Source of the DNA: Theobroma cacao
Lineage: Eukaryota > Streptophyta > Magnoliopsida > Malvales > Malvaceae
DNA: 64,000 nt
Assembly: GCF_000208745.1 (NCBI RefSeq)
Contig: NC_030858.1
Coordinates: forward strand, 5,896,026 to 5,960,025
Direction: 5' to 3'
Shown: positions 45,564-57,600 of the stretch, piece after piece
How positions within the stretch are numbered: the first letter of the stretch is position 1
How the letters are laid out: every line of letters begins with the position of its first letter
Notes under the pieces: model-generated
Seen by the model: only the letters and a program-made list of their open reading frames with translations
What the model was told of the DNA's origin: nothing
Databases searched by the model: none
Made by a program: the position numbers and the translations under genes

Positions 45564-46762
45564 ATGTCGAAAGTTACTAGTTCTACGAATTTTTCAATTG
45601 AGAAGTTTGATGGGAAGACTAGTTTTCACGCAGTGACAGAGAATGATGAAAGATCTCCTTGTACAGCAAGGTTTAATGTGCCCCTTGCTAGGGAAATGAG
45701 GAAGGACAACCAGATGACATGAAGGATGTTGAATGGGCAGAGTTGGAGCAAAGGTGTGTGAGCACTATTCGGCTTTGTATTGGAGATAATGTGTTTAATC
45801 ATGTTATTGATGAAGATTTTGCTCCAAGATTATGGGCAAAGTTAAAGAAAATTTACTTGACGAAAAGTCTTTCTAACAAGTTGCAGCTTAGGCGAAAGTT
45901 GTATAGCTTAAAGATGGAGGAGAATGGATACCTCATGAAGTATATGAATGAATTCGATGGAATCATTGATCAGTTGAAGAAGGTTGATGTCAAGGTGGAG
46001 GAAGAGGAAAATGCACTATTGTTCCTGGTTTCGTTTCCAGACTTCTATGAGGTATTTGTGGAATCTCTTAAATGTGGGATGGATACAATAACGTTTGAAC
46101 AAGCACAAGCAACGTTAATGTCTCGTGAAGCCCGAAAAAAAAGTAAATAAGGGGATAGAGATCCAAATGACTTGACATTAGTAATTGAGGCTAATAGGAA
46201 GAAGTCAACTGGTAAGGGATCTAAGGGTGGCAAGTCTAGATCCAACAATGTTCAATGCTTTAAATGCAAAGGGTATGGGCATATTAAAAGGGATTGTCCT
46301 ACAAAAGGGGATGAAAGTAACGAGAACAAAGGTGAGTGTGCTTTCGTTGCTGAAGGTGATGATTGTGATGTCCTTACAATTTCAGAAAATATGGATGCAA
46401 ATTATGATTGGTATTTAGATTATGCTTCTGCTACTCACATATGTTATCAAAAGGATTGTTTTGATTTACTTCAATAAGGGGTGGCTGGGAATTTGACTTT
46501 GGGTAATAAGTCAATAGTGAAGGTCATGGGTCTTGGAGTGGTGAAAATCAAAATGTTTGATGGGGTTGTGCGCTCTTTGGGTGGTGTGGCCTATGTCCAA
46601 AAGATGCGTAAGAATCTAATATCATTGAGCTTGTTAGACTCCAAAGGGTATGGATATTCTACTTGTGATGGAGTAGTAAAAGTCACACAAGGCGACATGG
46701 TCTTGATGAGGGGGAATTTACATAATGGCTTGTATCATCTAGAATGTGAGGCCTCGAAATGA
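45564..46762 (+). pseudogene. Copia gag-protease remnant
   Basis: Gag begins MSKVTSSTNFSIEKFDGKTS, then loses frame near 45640. It is open again from 45719 (VEWAELEQRCVSTIRLCIGD, NKLQLRRKLYSLKMEE), the UBN2-type gag domain, to an in-frame TAA at 46148-46150. The same frame continues with a CCHC zinc knuckle (CFKCKGYGHIKRDC, about 46257-46298). Then comes the protease site WYLDYASATHI, where the catalytic D-S-G is altered to D-Y-A, and a stop at 46475-46477. A GAG-pre-integrase tail (MRGNLHNGLYHLECEA) ends at 46762. It is not functional. Confidence 0.88.
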
Positions 46763-47156
46763 TGGGAACAGTGCACAGGAGATGGTAGCTACCAAAGTGA
46801 GATTTCATTTGCCGAGGAGGTGATAAAAGATTCTCATGGTGTAGATGATGGTGAAAGGACAAAAAATCTTGTCAGTAGTGAATTAGAAGGGTCGTCGAGG
46901 TCCCTTTCCGAAGTCAATTAGTGCCATTTACTTGACGGCTATACAGGTGCATTAACCGTTTTGTAAAATCGAGTGTTGGACCATACTTGATTCGGTATGT
47001 GTAGTCATGGTAATTATAAAGGCCAATGATTTAGAAAGTCTTATGCTTGGAGAGTTATTCAAGGTGTTGGAAAATAGGTGGAGTTAGGAAGTTGCAATTA
47101 GGTGCGATTAGTGGAAGAGGTTTAAGGAGTTTGAATTCAAGTCAAAGGTGGAGATT

Positions 47157-47613
47157 TGTTGAGTTTTAGGTTGACTAGAATTCTAGATCTTATTTGATTA
47201 AGATTTTTGTTTGTATACAATATTAAGTAGTTGTATGGTTTTAAACTTCTTATTCCACATCGAATCCTAATCACATTCTACTTTGGACTTTTATACTATA
47301 AAAGTGGATTTCTAGGCTTTAGAATTATAAGTAGTGCTTTAAGAGGTCTAGAGAGTGAATACCTTGTAACTCTGTCTTTTGCTCTAGGTGGAGCGAGAGT
47401 GGTTTGGGTGAGTGTTCTTGAGAGGTTATTGAAAAATAGTGTGCAAGGGATCTTGGGTTGGTTTTGGGAACCATAAAGGTCAATTTATTGTACTTTAAAT
47501 TTTCAATAATAGAAGAATAGGTAAGAGACCGAACCACGTAAATTCTTGTGTTTTTTGCTTACTTATTTTCTCTGAATTTTATTTTTGTTGATTTTTGAAT
47601 AATTTTCACAACA
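47157..47613 (+). repeat. 3' LTR of the copia element
   Basis: 457 bp, same ends as the 5' LTR. It starts directly after the purine-rich tract at 47144-47156. Confidence 0.93.
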
Positions 47614-47618
47614 GGAGG

Positions 47619-49488
47619 CCTCTACACGTACCATTTTATTAAGGACAAGAGGAAGGCAATGGCATGCTTAAAACGTAGAGTTTTATTAATAAATGGTGTT
47701 TCTCAAAAGTTAATTAAGTTAATTAAGCTAATCAATTTTAGGATTAGTTATAGCTTTCTCTTTCATGTGGTTACACATGTACAGTCTGCATATATTCAGC
47801 TTTTGTACGATACCCTACATTTCAATGAGAATGTTCCCAACTATTCTCCCATTTGCTGCCCCGTCCTATCACTGCAACATGTTTTTCATAGAACATAGTT
47901 TTTCTTGCATTCTTTGTATGTGTCAATCCACGTGGTTTTGTCATTGATTCAATCCACTTGACGAAAAACTTTTCCTGCAAAAGAATTTCTCTACAACTTT
48001 TCGTCCTTCAAGCAAAAGGGCATTCTCAAATTCTAACAAACAAGCCTTGTTTTCTTGGTACATAAGAATAGATCAAATTCAACCAAAAAAACAAAAAAAT
48101 AAGTTGAAGTTATTGGCTAAAGACAATAATAGCTCATAGATCAATCAATCTTATGCTTATATTGAACTTTTTCCCATCAAATTTTCTAGGATTGGTGGAA
48201 TAGCCGACACGACAAAGCCAGTTGTCTATGCGGTGGCGGCCGTGGCAATTTGTTTCAGTGATAATCCATCGAGACCAATTGTTTTCCATTTTTTAATTTG
48301 AATATGTCAAAAAATGTTGTAATATTTATATATTTCGTGAATAATGTGGACAGCATTTTGTCGCTGTATGCTCTCGTCAGTCCTCGTTCAACTGTTTCAT
48401 CCTGGTGAAGCACGAAAGTGGCAAACTAAAACAATAATACAAGATATTAACTGGTCAAAAAGCCCATAATTCCCCCTTATTTATACAACAAAACCATAAA
48501 TTGAGGGAAATAAAGCTTTTGACTGTAATAATATTATCTAATTATAGCCTAAATAATAGGGAAAGGTTCTCTCTAAGCCCGAGCCGACGGACGACTTCAA
48601 TTCTAAGATTTCGTACGATTGAAGCAAAGATTTCAAAATAAGCATCAGTGTTCTATTCATCTTCAATAATCAATAAAATTACACTATAAGAAAGAAAAAA
48701 AAATAAAATTACACTATACGAAATGCAAGATTTAGCAATAAAAATTTTATGTAATACGCTTTAAAATGATATAAATAATTGTGTTACAAAAAAAATTCAT
48801 AATGATTTTTGTGTACATAATGTAATTCATGATAGGGAGTTATACATTTTGTAAGGCAAAATAAACATAGTATGTATAATTAGAAATATTATTAATAAAA
48901 AAATATCGTTGTTAAATACGAATATTCGTTCGCCATTGCGTATCATGAAAAAGATTGGCACGTTTCCCGACAATGAATTAGCAATATTTTCTCTTTCAGC
49001 TTTTGGTACATTCGGACTTTTTTTTTTTGTTTGTATGAGGCCACACAGTCTGACTTTTCCATATGCACACGTAATGATCTGTTGCCTAATGGAAATTATT
49101 GGTTAAACTTAAAAAAGAACAAAATTCTTCTGCTCCCTCTGCGTAAGATATGTTTAGACAAGAATGCTGGCTTAAAAACGTTGTTTCAATTCGTATGTTA
49201 GACACGATAAAGGAGTCTAATGGGAAAGAAAGGAACGGAGCTTCTTGTCTCTTTCCTTTTATTTCTATTTTTCCTTGGACAAAAAGAGAAGAAATATCCT
49301 GAATTTGACTTCAAGGTAAAAGGTAATTCCACGAATACTTATGGTTTCTGTCAAAGCCCTAGCCCTTTGCATTAAATACAGAGCAATGGGCGATTACATT
49401 GCCAAAGAAATATAACAACCTCTTGTTGCTTTGCCCGAACCTCACACAGAGACGGAGAGGGGGAGAAAACAAAACAGAGAAATTAGAA
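47619..49488. other. Intergenic; ALDH promoter and leader at right end
   Basis: No supported gene, only short ORFs in AT-rich DNA. The last ~60 bp (GACGGAGAGGGGGAGAAAAC) are purine-rich leader of the ALDH gene. Confidence 0.5.
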
Positions 49489-52400
49489 ATGGCGAAATAC
49501 TGCAACGGAAGTTCTGACCAATCTGAATCTTTTGACAGGATTCCACCAATACAATTCACGAAGCTCTTTATCAACGGCAAGTTCGTTGATTCGATTTCAG
49601 GTATGGTTCCAGGCTTTGTTTTTCTGTACCATATCAGCGGAATTTGCTTCTTCTTTATTTGTCTCTTTGACGTTTCTCGTTTGTTGGGGGTATGGTAATG
49701 GTAGTTTCAAAAAGCTCTTCAGTTTTGTATCTTTGAATAAGAATAATGAAAGAATGATTTGTTACACCAGGGAAAACGTTCGAGGCGGTTGATCCAAGAA
49801 CAGGGGAGGTGATAACAAGAATTGCAGAAGGAGATGCAGAGGACATTGATTTGGCTGTTGGGGCTGCACGTCACGCATTTGACCATGGCCCTTGGCCTCG
49901 CTTGTCTGGCTTTGTATGTGATGATTACTACTTTTCTGTTCATCCTCACCTCCGAACCTTTCTGCAATGATGCTATCCTCTAATTAGCCTCAGTAGTCAG
50001 TACAGTTGGTTAATTCAACTCGTTCGGTTTAACTAAACCTAGCGGTCCAACAGTTAACTTTTTTTCTTACTAATTAATGTTGAATATTGCTTATACACTG
50101 ACTCCATCTTAGTTTAGCTTATTAGAAAATTAGCTAGGCAGTGCTTTCACCAATTTTAATTGTGATTGAAGATTATTTTCAGGATATGTACCAAAAGAAG
50201 ATATTTTCAGGAAGTCAATTTTTTTGGTGTTATAGCCTGTCTCCATCAACCTTTCTTTTTTGTGGTTTTTGTTCTTATGATTCTGGAAGTGAAAACACTC
50301 TCCAAATCTGACCTCTAAAACAACTTGAATTTATTTTCTCAATGAGAATGAAAAAACTAGGCCCTGATTTATTTTCTGGCCGCAACACGTCCTGATTTCT
50401 GAAAGCCGAGACCAGAGGACAAGTGGACAACCTGATAACCCGAATGGCCACGTTCCAGAATCCAGGGTTCTGTACGTCTTTTATGTGCAATGGGGGGCTC
50501 ATGAATCGACGATGCCCCGGACGAAAAGGCCACCGTGAATAATTGAAGTGTGGGGCAGGGTCATTATTGACCAATTAATTAACCATCTGACAATCTCGTC
50601 TTTCACAAACAAACAGTAAAGAGAGGGATCTACATATATGTGGAGTTGTACCCGCAGAGGGCCATCCCCTGCACGGTAAAATGTGATATGCAAGATGGAA
50701 TCATCAGTTTTTTTTGTCTTTTTACCGTACTTAATAAGCGTTTATAAATACTACGTCGATATAAAATAATCTATTTTTTCATCCTAACGTTAGAGTTGAA
50801 ATAATTTATATGTTGAGATGAATATGTCATAATGCATTAATAATGTACTTTTATGATGTTTCTCTTATCTTATTAGAAAAGAAGAGTTCTTCAAAGGTTT
50901 AAGTTCATATTCAAGTTCTATTATATGTGAATTTAGTTTAATATTATGTTGATTTTGTTTGATTTGTTTAATTTTTTGGATGGATTATATTTATCATACG
51001 TAATGAAAATTGTTTAATTATAATTCTAACTTTTACTTGTAATATTAGTCTCCTATATAATACATAAAGTTATGTATGTAAGTTGTTCATAATATTTTAT
51101 ATATTAATTACGTATCAAAATACATATATATGCCAAATAATAGAGGGCTAGATATTGCCACTTTTCTTGCTACTTTATTAGTCTATCTTTTTTTATTCTT
51201 CCCTTCATGGCTACCAGGAGCGAGGAAGGATCATGATGAAGTTCGCAGACTTAATTGAAGAAAACATAGAAGAAATAGCTGCGTTGGATACCATTAACGT
51301 GGGCAAGCTGTATGCTCATGGCAAGGTCTTGGATGTCCCAGGTGCAGCAAGGACTCTGCGTTACTTTGCAGGTGCAGCCGATAAAATTCATGGGACAGTT
51401 TTAAAATTGTCAAAGGGGCTTCAGGGCTACACTCTCAGGGAACCCATAGGAGTAGTCGGACATATAATTCCCTGGAATTTTCCCACCGTTATGTTTTTCA
51501 TGAAGGTTGCCCCCGCATTAGCCTCAGGTTGCACCATGGTTGTCAAGCCAGCTGAGCAGAGTCCTCTTTCAGCTCTTTACCATGCTCATCTTGCTAAGCT
51601 GGTAAGCTTGGGTAATAATTGAGTTCGACCTCTTCTGAAAAGAAAAATTAACGTTAAAATAGTTGGTTAACGTGCCCTTCTCTGTTTGGCTTTGTTAATT
51701 TTTGTTCTTGTTTGTGTTCAAATTAATCAGGCTGGCATCCCTGACGGAGTGATCAATGTTGTAAATGGATTTGGAGAGACTGCTGGAGCTGCCATTAGCG
51801 CTCATATGGACATTGATAAAGTGAGATTTAATTTCATGTATAAGATAAGAAATTTCCACGTTGATGAAGAAATTAGCTCACATTGTTTGGGTCTTGTTAT
51901 AGGTGAGTTTTACGGGGTCTACAGAAGTTGGACGTAAGATAATGGCAGCAGCAGCCGCAAGCAATCTGAAACCGGTGTCGTTAGAGTTGGGAGGCAAATC
52001 TCCTCTATTAATATTTGATGATGCTGATATTAACGAGGCAGTAAATATTGCTTTCGGTGGCATGTTTTTTAACAAAGTAAGTTATTTTTGCTTGTTATGA
52101 CGGTTAAAATTTTACAATCCAACCTTTATTTGGTGGCTGTGCTATCTCTTCTCATCTTCTAAATCTGTAGGGAGAAATCTGCGTGGCAAGTTCTCGTGTT
52201 TATGTTCAAGAAGGTATATATGAAAAGTTTGTGAATAAGTTGGTGGAGAAGGCGAAGTCATCAGTTGTCGGGGACCCTTTTGACCCTCGAGTTCATCAAG
52301 GACCCCAGGTAAGACTAATTATGATTCAACACATGAATGTATTTGTGTATGTATGTAGTTTCCTTTAATTGATCAACTGTTGGCCTTCACATGGTATAGG

Positions 52401-53043
52401 TTGATAAGAAGCAATTCGAGAAAATTCTCTCTTATGTTGAGCATGGCAAAAGAGAAGGAGCTACTTTGCTAACAGGGGGTAAGCGTGTGGGCCAGAAGGG
52501 ATACTACATCGAGCCCACGATATTTGCAGATGTTAAGGTAGGCTTTCTTACAATTGCTGCAGAACCTTAAAACTATGGTGTTGTTGGAAGTTTGGTTTTA
52601 GATTCTCAATGACTCCCAAAAACTTGTGCACAGGATGACATGATCATAGCCAAGGAAGAAATTTTTGGACCTGTAATGTCATTGATGAAGTTCAAGTAAG
52701 TCTTTAATTTTCTCTTCTCCCTTCTGTTTGTTAAATGAAACATATTACTGAATTTGTTGGTCATTTCAGAACCATGGAAGAGGCTATCAAGAGGGCAAAT
52801 AACACAACTTATGGCCTGGCAGCTGGGATTATAACCAAGGACCTGAACGTGGCGAACACCGTCTCGAGATCGATCCGTGCCGGCATCATCTGGATCAATT
52901 GTTACATTGCGTTTGATGTGGATTGCCCCTACGGAGGATACAAGATGAGCGGCTTCGGAAGGGATTATGGAGTGGAAGCCCTTAACCAGTATCACCAAAT
53001 CAAGTCCGTTGTGACTCCCATTCACGATTCTCCCTGGCACTAA
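49489..53043 (+). CDS. Aldehyde dehydrogenase, ALDH2C4/REF1-type
   Basis: Nine exons close in frame to 504 residues: 49489-49600, 49771-49913, 51218-51601, 51731-51820, 51903-52076, 52171-52308, 52400-52537, 52634-52695, 52770-53043. No targeting peptide is seen, so it is cytosolic. Motifs: [10 protein letters not shown] with Asn172, FTGSTEVG (246-253), LELGGKSP with catalytic Glu271, and GEICVASS with nucleophile Cys305. The NAD-fold end ([20 protein letters not shown]) is complete. [17 protein letters not shown] is characteristic of the ALDH2C4 group. Known role in Arabidopsis: oxidation of coniferaldehyde and sinapaldehyde to ferulic and sinapic acids. The substrate here is inferred from the match. 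Intron 2 is long (1.3 kb) and AT-rich. It faces MBF1C tail to tail. Confidence 0.94.
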
Positions 53044-53717
53044 ATCTAACCATTGTAGTACTAAGTTATACCCGGAATGTAGTTTTAGGAGCATGAAGTT
53101 CCAACAAAATAAACAGTGGTTTCAACAGCGGAGCCCAGGGCACTACCTTGTTATGCACAGGGCAATCAGGCCAACCATGTGGCCTTGCTTTGTGATTTTC
53201 GCAATGCAATTTCATAATGTCAGTCTTGATCAAGTGGCTTCTTAATTTACCCAAGTTTAAAAATGTCAAAAATTTTGAATTTCTAATGATACTTGCGCAC
53301 ATTTGACAGTATTCCTGTAACAGTTCATTTCTCATTTTGGCCCTCCCCCTTGAAGCACGCTTAGTGAAGCCATCCACACCGTCCCCCTTCTCATTTTTTT
53401 TTGTCTTTTCCCTTGCTTGCTTTTTTGTCTCTTCTGTTTCATTTCTTCTCTCATAGTTCTTTTAATATTTTATAGTCCCTCTTATTCTAATTTGTTTCGA
53501 GTGAAATTATGATTTTCAAGGGGGATGTTAATTTGTGGAACTCTGGAACGTCATGAATTTACAGATCAAAGCTGAAAATTTCGCACAAGAACACTGGAAA
53601 TTGAACACTTTTCTACAACTTCACAACGATTAGTACAAGTTGGTTTCCATCATTGAAATCCAAACCACAAACAAACGCATATATGTTCAAAGCACAAGAC
53701 ACATACGTTGTCTCACA
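53044..53717. other. Convergent 3' flanks of ALDH and MBF1C
   Basis: 674 bp between two stop codons on opposite strands. It must hold both 3' UTRs. The poly(A) boundaries are not resolved, and no ORF with a known domain was found. Confidence 0.5.
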
Positions 53718-54150
53718 TTACTTCCCGATCTTCCCCCTCAATTTCACCCCAAGAACCCTCTCCATCTTAGCCAGCACGGCTTGGTTCGGCACCGCCTTCC
53801 CATTCTCGTACTCCTGAACCACCTTAGGCTGCTCGTTTATCAGCTTAGCCAACTCAGCTTGACTTCTTCTCCAGCCGCGCCTTCTGTATCGCCTGCCTAA
53901 CGTCCGCCGAGACCCGGTCTATAGCCGCCGGTTCCGTCCCTTCATCAAGCTTCCTCGGGTTCAACACCGGCCCCTCGGTTTTCTTGTTCGAACCAGCATC
54001 GAATTTCTTGATAGTCTGGACCGGTGCCCCCGACCTCAGCGCCTGGTTCACTGCCTTCGGATCGCGTAGCTCTTGGGCCTTGGGCTTCGACTTGTGTAGC
54101 ACCACGGGCTCCCAGTCCTGAGTCACGGCTCCACCAAATCTGCTCGGCAT
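53718..54150 (-). pseudogene. MBF1C: MBF1c coactivator with frameshift in the HTH domain
   Basis: Intronless leftward gene beginning MPSRFGGAVTQDWEPVVLHK, typical of MBF1c rather than MBF1a/b. The N-terminal MBF1 domain runs intact for 96 residues to ARLEKK. The next bases read TCAAGCTGA, giving Ser-Ser-stop (stop at 53854-53856). In the shifted frame the family's C-terminal Cro/C1-type helix-turn-helix continues perfectly (QAELAKLINEQPKVVQEYEN, then AVLAKMERVLGVKLRGKIGK) to a TAA at 53718-53720. Compared with the family, five bases encoding Met and part of Ser appear to be missing at 53862/53863. Known role: heat- and stress-induced transcriptional coactivator in thermotolerance. Two heat-shock elements and a TATA box lie upstream. 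Everything else looks under selection, so the lesion is very recent or a sequence error. Confidence 0.9.
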
Positions 54151-54223
54151 TGTTGAAGACAACGTAAAACACCTTTGATCATACAAAATCGAAACCACTG
54201 GATTTTGCAAAGATACAATGGAG

Positions 54224-54234
54224 TTTATATAAAA
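54224..54234 (-). promoter_or_regulatory. TATA box of MBF1C
   Basis: TTTTATATAAA on the minus strand, about 75-85 bp before the ATG at 54150. Confidence 0.75.
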
Positions 54235-54242
54235 GGCTGAGA

Positions 54243-54255
54243 TTCTGGAAAGTTC
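54243..54255 (-). promoter_or_regulatory. Heat-shock element 1 (three perfect units)
   Basis: Minus strand GAACTTTCCAGAA is the canonical GAAnnTTCnnGAA, about 10 bp from the TATA box, where heat-shock factors would drive MBF1C. Confidence 0.8.
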
Positions 54256-54271
54256 CGGCGGTTTTATAGTA

Positions 54272-54286
54272 TCTGGAAGGTTCTTC
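54272..54286 (-). promoter_or_regulatory. Heat-shock element 2
   Basis: Minus strand GAAGAACCTTCCAGA contains GAAnnTTCnnGA, about 17 bp beyond the first element. Two adjacent elements imply co-operative HSF binding. Confidence 0.75.
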
Positions 54287-54613
54287 GCAAGTTTACTTTG
54301 TGATCCTGATGACATGGCAATTCCTTATTGTTTCTTTTGCTGACGTGGATAATAAAAACACTGTAATTAGAGTGATGCCCAAGGAAAAACTCAAAAAAGC
54401 CAAAACAGAAAGGAAAATATCTCATTGAGTTGGTGACGTGGTGATCGTTCATTTGTTTGAGTCTTCTAACGTAAAGTGCGATTCCTAGGTGGCCGAAGGT
54501 GAAATAGATCGGACGCTTCAGACTGGGCGGTAGAATTCTGACGGTCGAGATCTTCTGCAGAGAACACTGTAAATTCAGTTTTCGAGATTAAAAGGATCTC
54601 GAAGGGGCAAAAT

Positions 54614-54629
54614 TTGGCGCCAAATTTTT
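54614..54629 (+). promoter_or_regulatory. E2F-like palindrome upstream of MSH7
   Basis: TTTGGCGCCAAATTTT includes the self-complementary 12-mer TTTGGCGCCAAA, matching the E2F consensus TTTSGCGC. It lies about 70-80 bp before the MSH7 ATG. Confidence 0.65.
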
Positions 54630-54694
54630 GCTTCTTAAAGTATCCCTTAATTTTCTTTACCGCCTTCGAAGCTCCCTTTCTCTCAGAATCTAAA

Positions 54695-57600
54695 ATGCAG
54701 CGCCAAAAATCGATACTCTCGTTCTTGCAAAAACCTTCACCGGCGAGCCAAGACGGCATCGGCGGAAAGGTAAAAGGCCAAGAAGCTTCTCAGTTTCCTT
54801 CAAAGCAACAGAACCAAAATGCGGCCGCCGTTTGTGGCTCGTCTTTGGAAGTCACAGGCACCGATACTCCACCAGAGAAGGTGCCACGTAAGGTCTTGCC
54901 TGCGAGCTTTGCGGCCAATACCGGGACCAGAGATTCTTCTTCTATGTTTTCTAGTATCATGCACAAGTTTGTGAGGGTTGACGACAAAGAAAATGCAAGT
55001 CAGAGGTATTTTTTCGACTCATTTTACTCGTATTAAATTAATTTGTTCTTTTTTTTTTTAAATTAACTATTTAGACGTACTGCTAGGTTTTTAATTTTGT
55101 TAATAATTGGCCACAGCTGGAATTTATCTCTTTTATTTCTCTTTGCTTTAAGCAAAATTTTACATGCTTTTTAATATTTGAAAGAATTGAGGAGGATAAG
55201 AAAACTGGCGGTCCAATCTAATATTATTCAATTTTATTTATAAATTTAAATTTAAAATTTTAACTATCTAGTATCAAAGGATAGCCTTTGTTAATAATCT
55301 GTGTTAACTTCGCAGTAACCGGGCACGTACCAACTCTTCTAATATAGAAGAATTGCCTAAAGTGGAATTAACTGCTCAACCAACTGAAATGGCCAAAGTT
55401 TTAAGTATTGAGACTGATGATGATCTCGGGCCAGAAACACCTGTTACTCGGCCTGGTGTTTCTCGTCTGAAGCGAATTCAAGGTGACTTACCTAAGTTTG
55501 GGGATAAGAAGGATAGTTCTTTGTTGGATTCTGGTAAAAGAGTAAGGTTTCTCCAGGACTCTAATGTTGGGAACAAGAATCATAAGGATGTCGCTGATAT
55601 TGCTAGCAAATTTGATTGGCTTGATCCTTCTCGCATCAAGGATTCTAATAGAAGAAGGCCTGGTGATTCCCTTTATGACAAGAAGACTCTTTATATACCT
55701 CCGGATGCTCTCAAGAAAATGTCAGCGTCTCAAAAACAATATTGGAGTGTCAAATGCCAATATATGGATGTTGTTCTCTTCTTTAAAGTGGTTAGTTATT
55801 GTTTCATCACATTGTAGTTTCATTTTTTTATTAGCCAATTGCTGGTATTGGATAATATGCTAGTCATATTGCCTTTTTCTCAATTAATTTTCTTGTAAGG
55901 TGTATATTTTTTTAATGGCTGTAAGAGGGATGCATGCTGGCATCCTTTATTTAGGAACACTGGTGAGTGGATCACATGCTAGAACATGTGAAATGAACCT
56001 TTAACTGGATTACTTGTATAGGGGAATATGAACAAGTGTATATTAATTTGGGTGTTGTGAGTAATATCACCATTTAGATTTTCTATTCTTCAACCTCTTT
56101 GCATTATGCGAGCTCTCCCTTTGTGTGTCTATAAGTTGGAGTTAAGTTTGCTGATGTATGTTATGAATTTTAAATTTCTTTTGTGAATCAGGTTTACCTA
56201 ATTCAAGAACTTAATGTTCACTAACAGGGGAAATTCTATGAGCTCTATGAAATAGATGCTGAAATTGGCCACAAGGAGCTTGATTGGAAAATGACAGTAA
56301 GCGGAGTTGGCAAATGCCGCCAGGTGGATTGTCATTTAATTTTCATTCATGTATTGGTAATATATAATTGTGTGTATAAATACGCACATACACACATATG
56401 TGTATTTATATACATAAATGTATATGTATATATGTATATATGTATATATACATACATATATGCCCATTCAAAGCAGCGGTGCAGATGTAATAGTGTCTTC
56501 CTTTATGGTCAGGTTGGTATATCAGAAAGTGGAATTGATGATGCTGTTCAAAAGCTGGTTGCTCGTGGGTAAGATAACAATTTTCTTGGTCTTAAAGAAC
56601 GATTAGGAGATTTGGTTGTCATCATTCCTTGTCTGTGTATACTACATTGTAGAATCCTTTGAAATAAAAACTGTGTAAACTCTGAAATGAGAATGTTGTG
56701 TTTTAATCTTTTTGGAATGTGGAGGAAGAAATTGAGAGGTGTTGATTATAGAAAGTGCAAGAAAGGAATGATAATCCATGTCCTTGGTCATCTTCTATGT
56801 GAGTGCAATGTTGAGTACTAGATTGTTGCTCTCTTTCCTCAATTCACCATATTGTGATTCAATTTTAATGTTCTTTCTGAAGATACAAAGTGGGACGTAT
56901 GGAGCAGTTAGAGACATCTGAGCAAGCAAAAGCTAGGGGTGCAAATTCTGTAAGTTTTTATTGCATGTTTGAGCTGTATATTTAAATAAATTTTCTTATA
57001 TATTTGTTGTTTTCCTTTAGCTACTCTTTGATATGTCACCCTTCATGTGCCATGATTATTGCATATGATTAAAACTCACATGTACGGTCTTGCTTCGAAG
57101 ACAAATACTATGAAGTTTTCCTACTACAAAAATATGCTTTGCCTTGATGTATGTTGACATGGTATGTAACATAAAGTTATGGTGTTTTATGGTTTCATCA
57201 AATTGGATTCTCCACCAAAGTTCTCTGCACATGATTCTTGAATAAACATTCAGCTACTTATGCTGATCTTTCCTTGGTGGTTTCATGATTTTAACTCTAC
57301 ACTATGGATTTGTTCAGTAATTGTCTAAGTAGTTTGACTAGCAACATTGGATTTTTCAGGTAATTTCAAGAAAATTAGTTCAAGTAATCACCCCATCAAC
57401 AATAGTTGATGGTAACATTGGGCCTGATGCTGTTCATCTACTTGCTATAAAGGAGGTCTGTTTATGTTTGTATTGGCTTTGCTCATATTTATGCATTCAG
57501 ATTTTTATTTTTGCAGTGTCTGCTGAGTGAATATTTCTGGCTTATCTGTCATACCATTTTTCTTGCTTGAATTTTCAGATGTTTTCCTGAAGCTTATCTG

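Larger units (their letters stand above)
45041..47613 (+). mobile_element. Deleted Ty1/copia LTR retrotransposon, both LTRs present
   Basis: Both ends begin TGTTGAGTTTTAGG and end TTTTCACAACA. A perfect 5-bp target duplication, GGAGG, flanks the element (45036-45040 and 47614-47618). Inside are a primer-binding site, gag, a decayed protease and part of the pre-integrase region, then a polypurine tract (AAAGGTGGAGA, 47144-47154). Integrase, reverse transcriptase and RNase H are absent; the internal region is only about 1.64 kb. The LTRs differ at about 25 positions by eye plus an ~18-bp indel, so the insertion is not very recent. Confidence 0.93.
54151..54694. promoter_or_regulatory. Bidirectional promoter between MBF1C and MSH7
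   Basis: 544 bp separate two divergent start codons. The MBF1C side has a TATA box and two heat-shock elements. The MSH7 side has no clear TATA, and has TTTGGCGCCAAATTTT (about 54614-54629), which contains a perfect palindromic E2F-like site TTTGGCGCCAAA. That site fits S-phase control of a repair gene. Confidence 0.7.

Noticed and set aside
53945..54172. Alternate minus-strand frame overlapping MBF1C
   Set aside because: It is out of frame with the conserved MBF1 domain and has no recognisable sequence.
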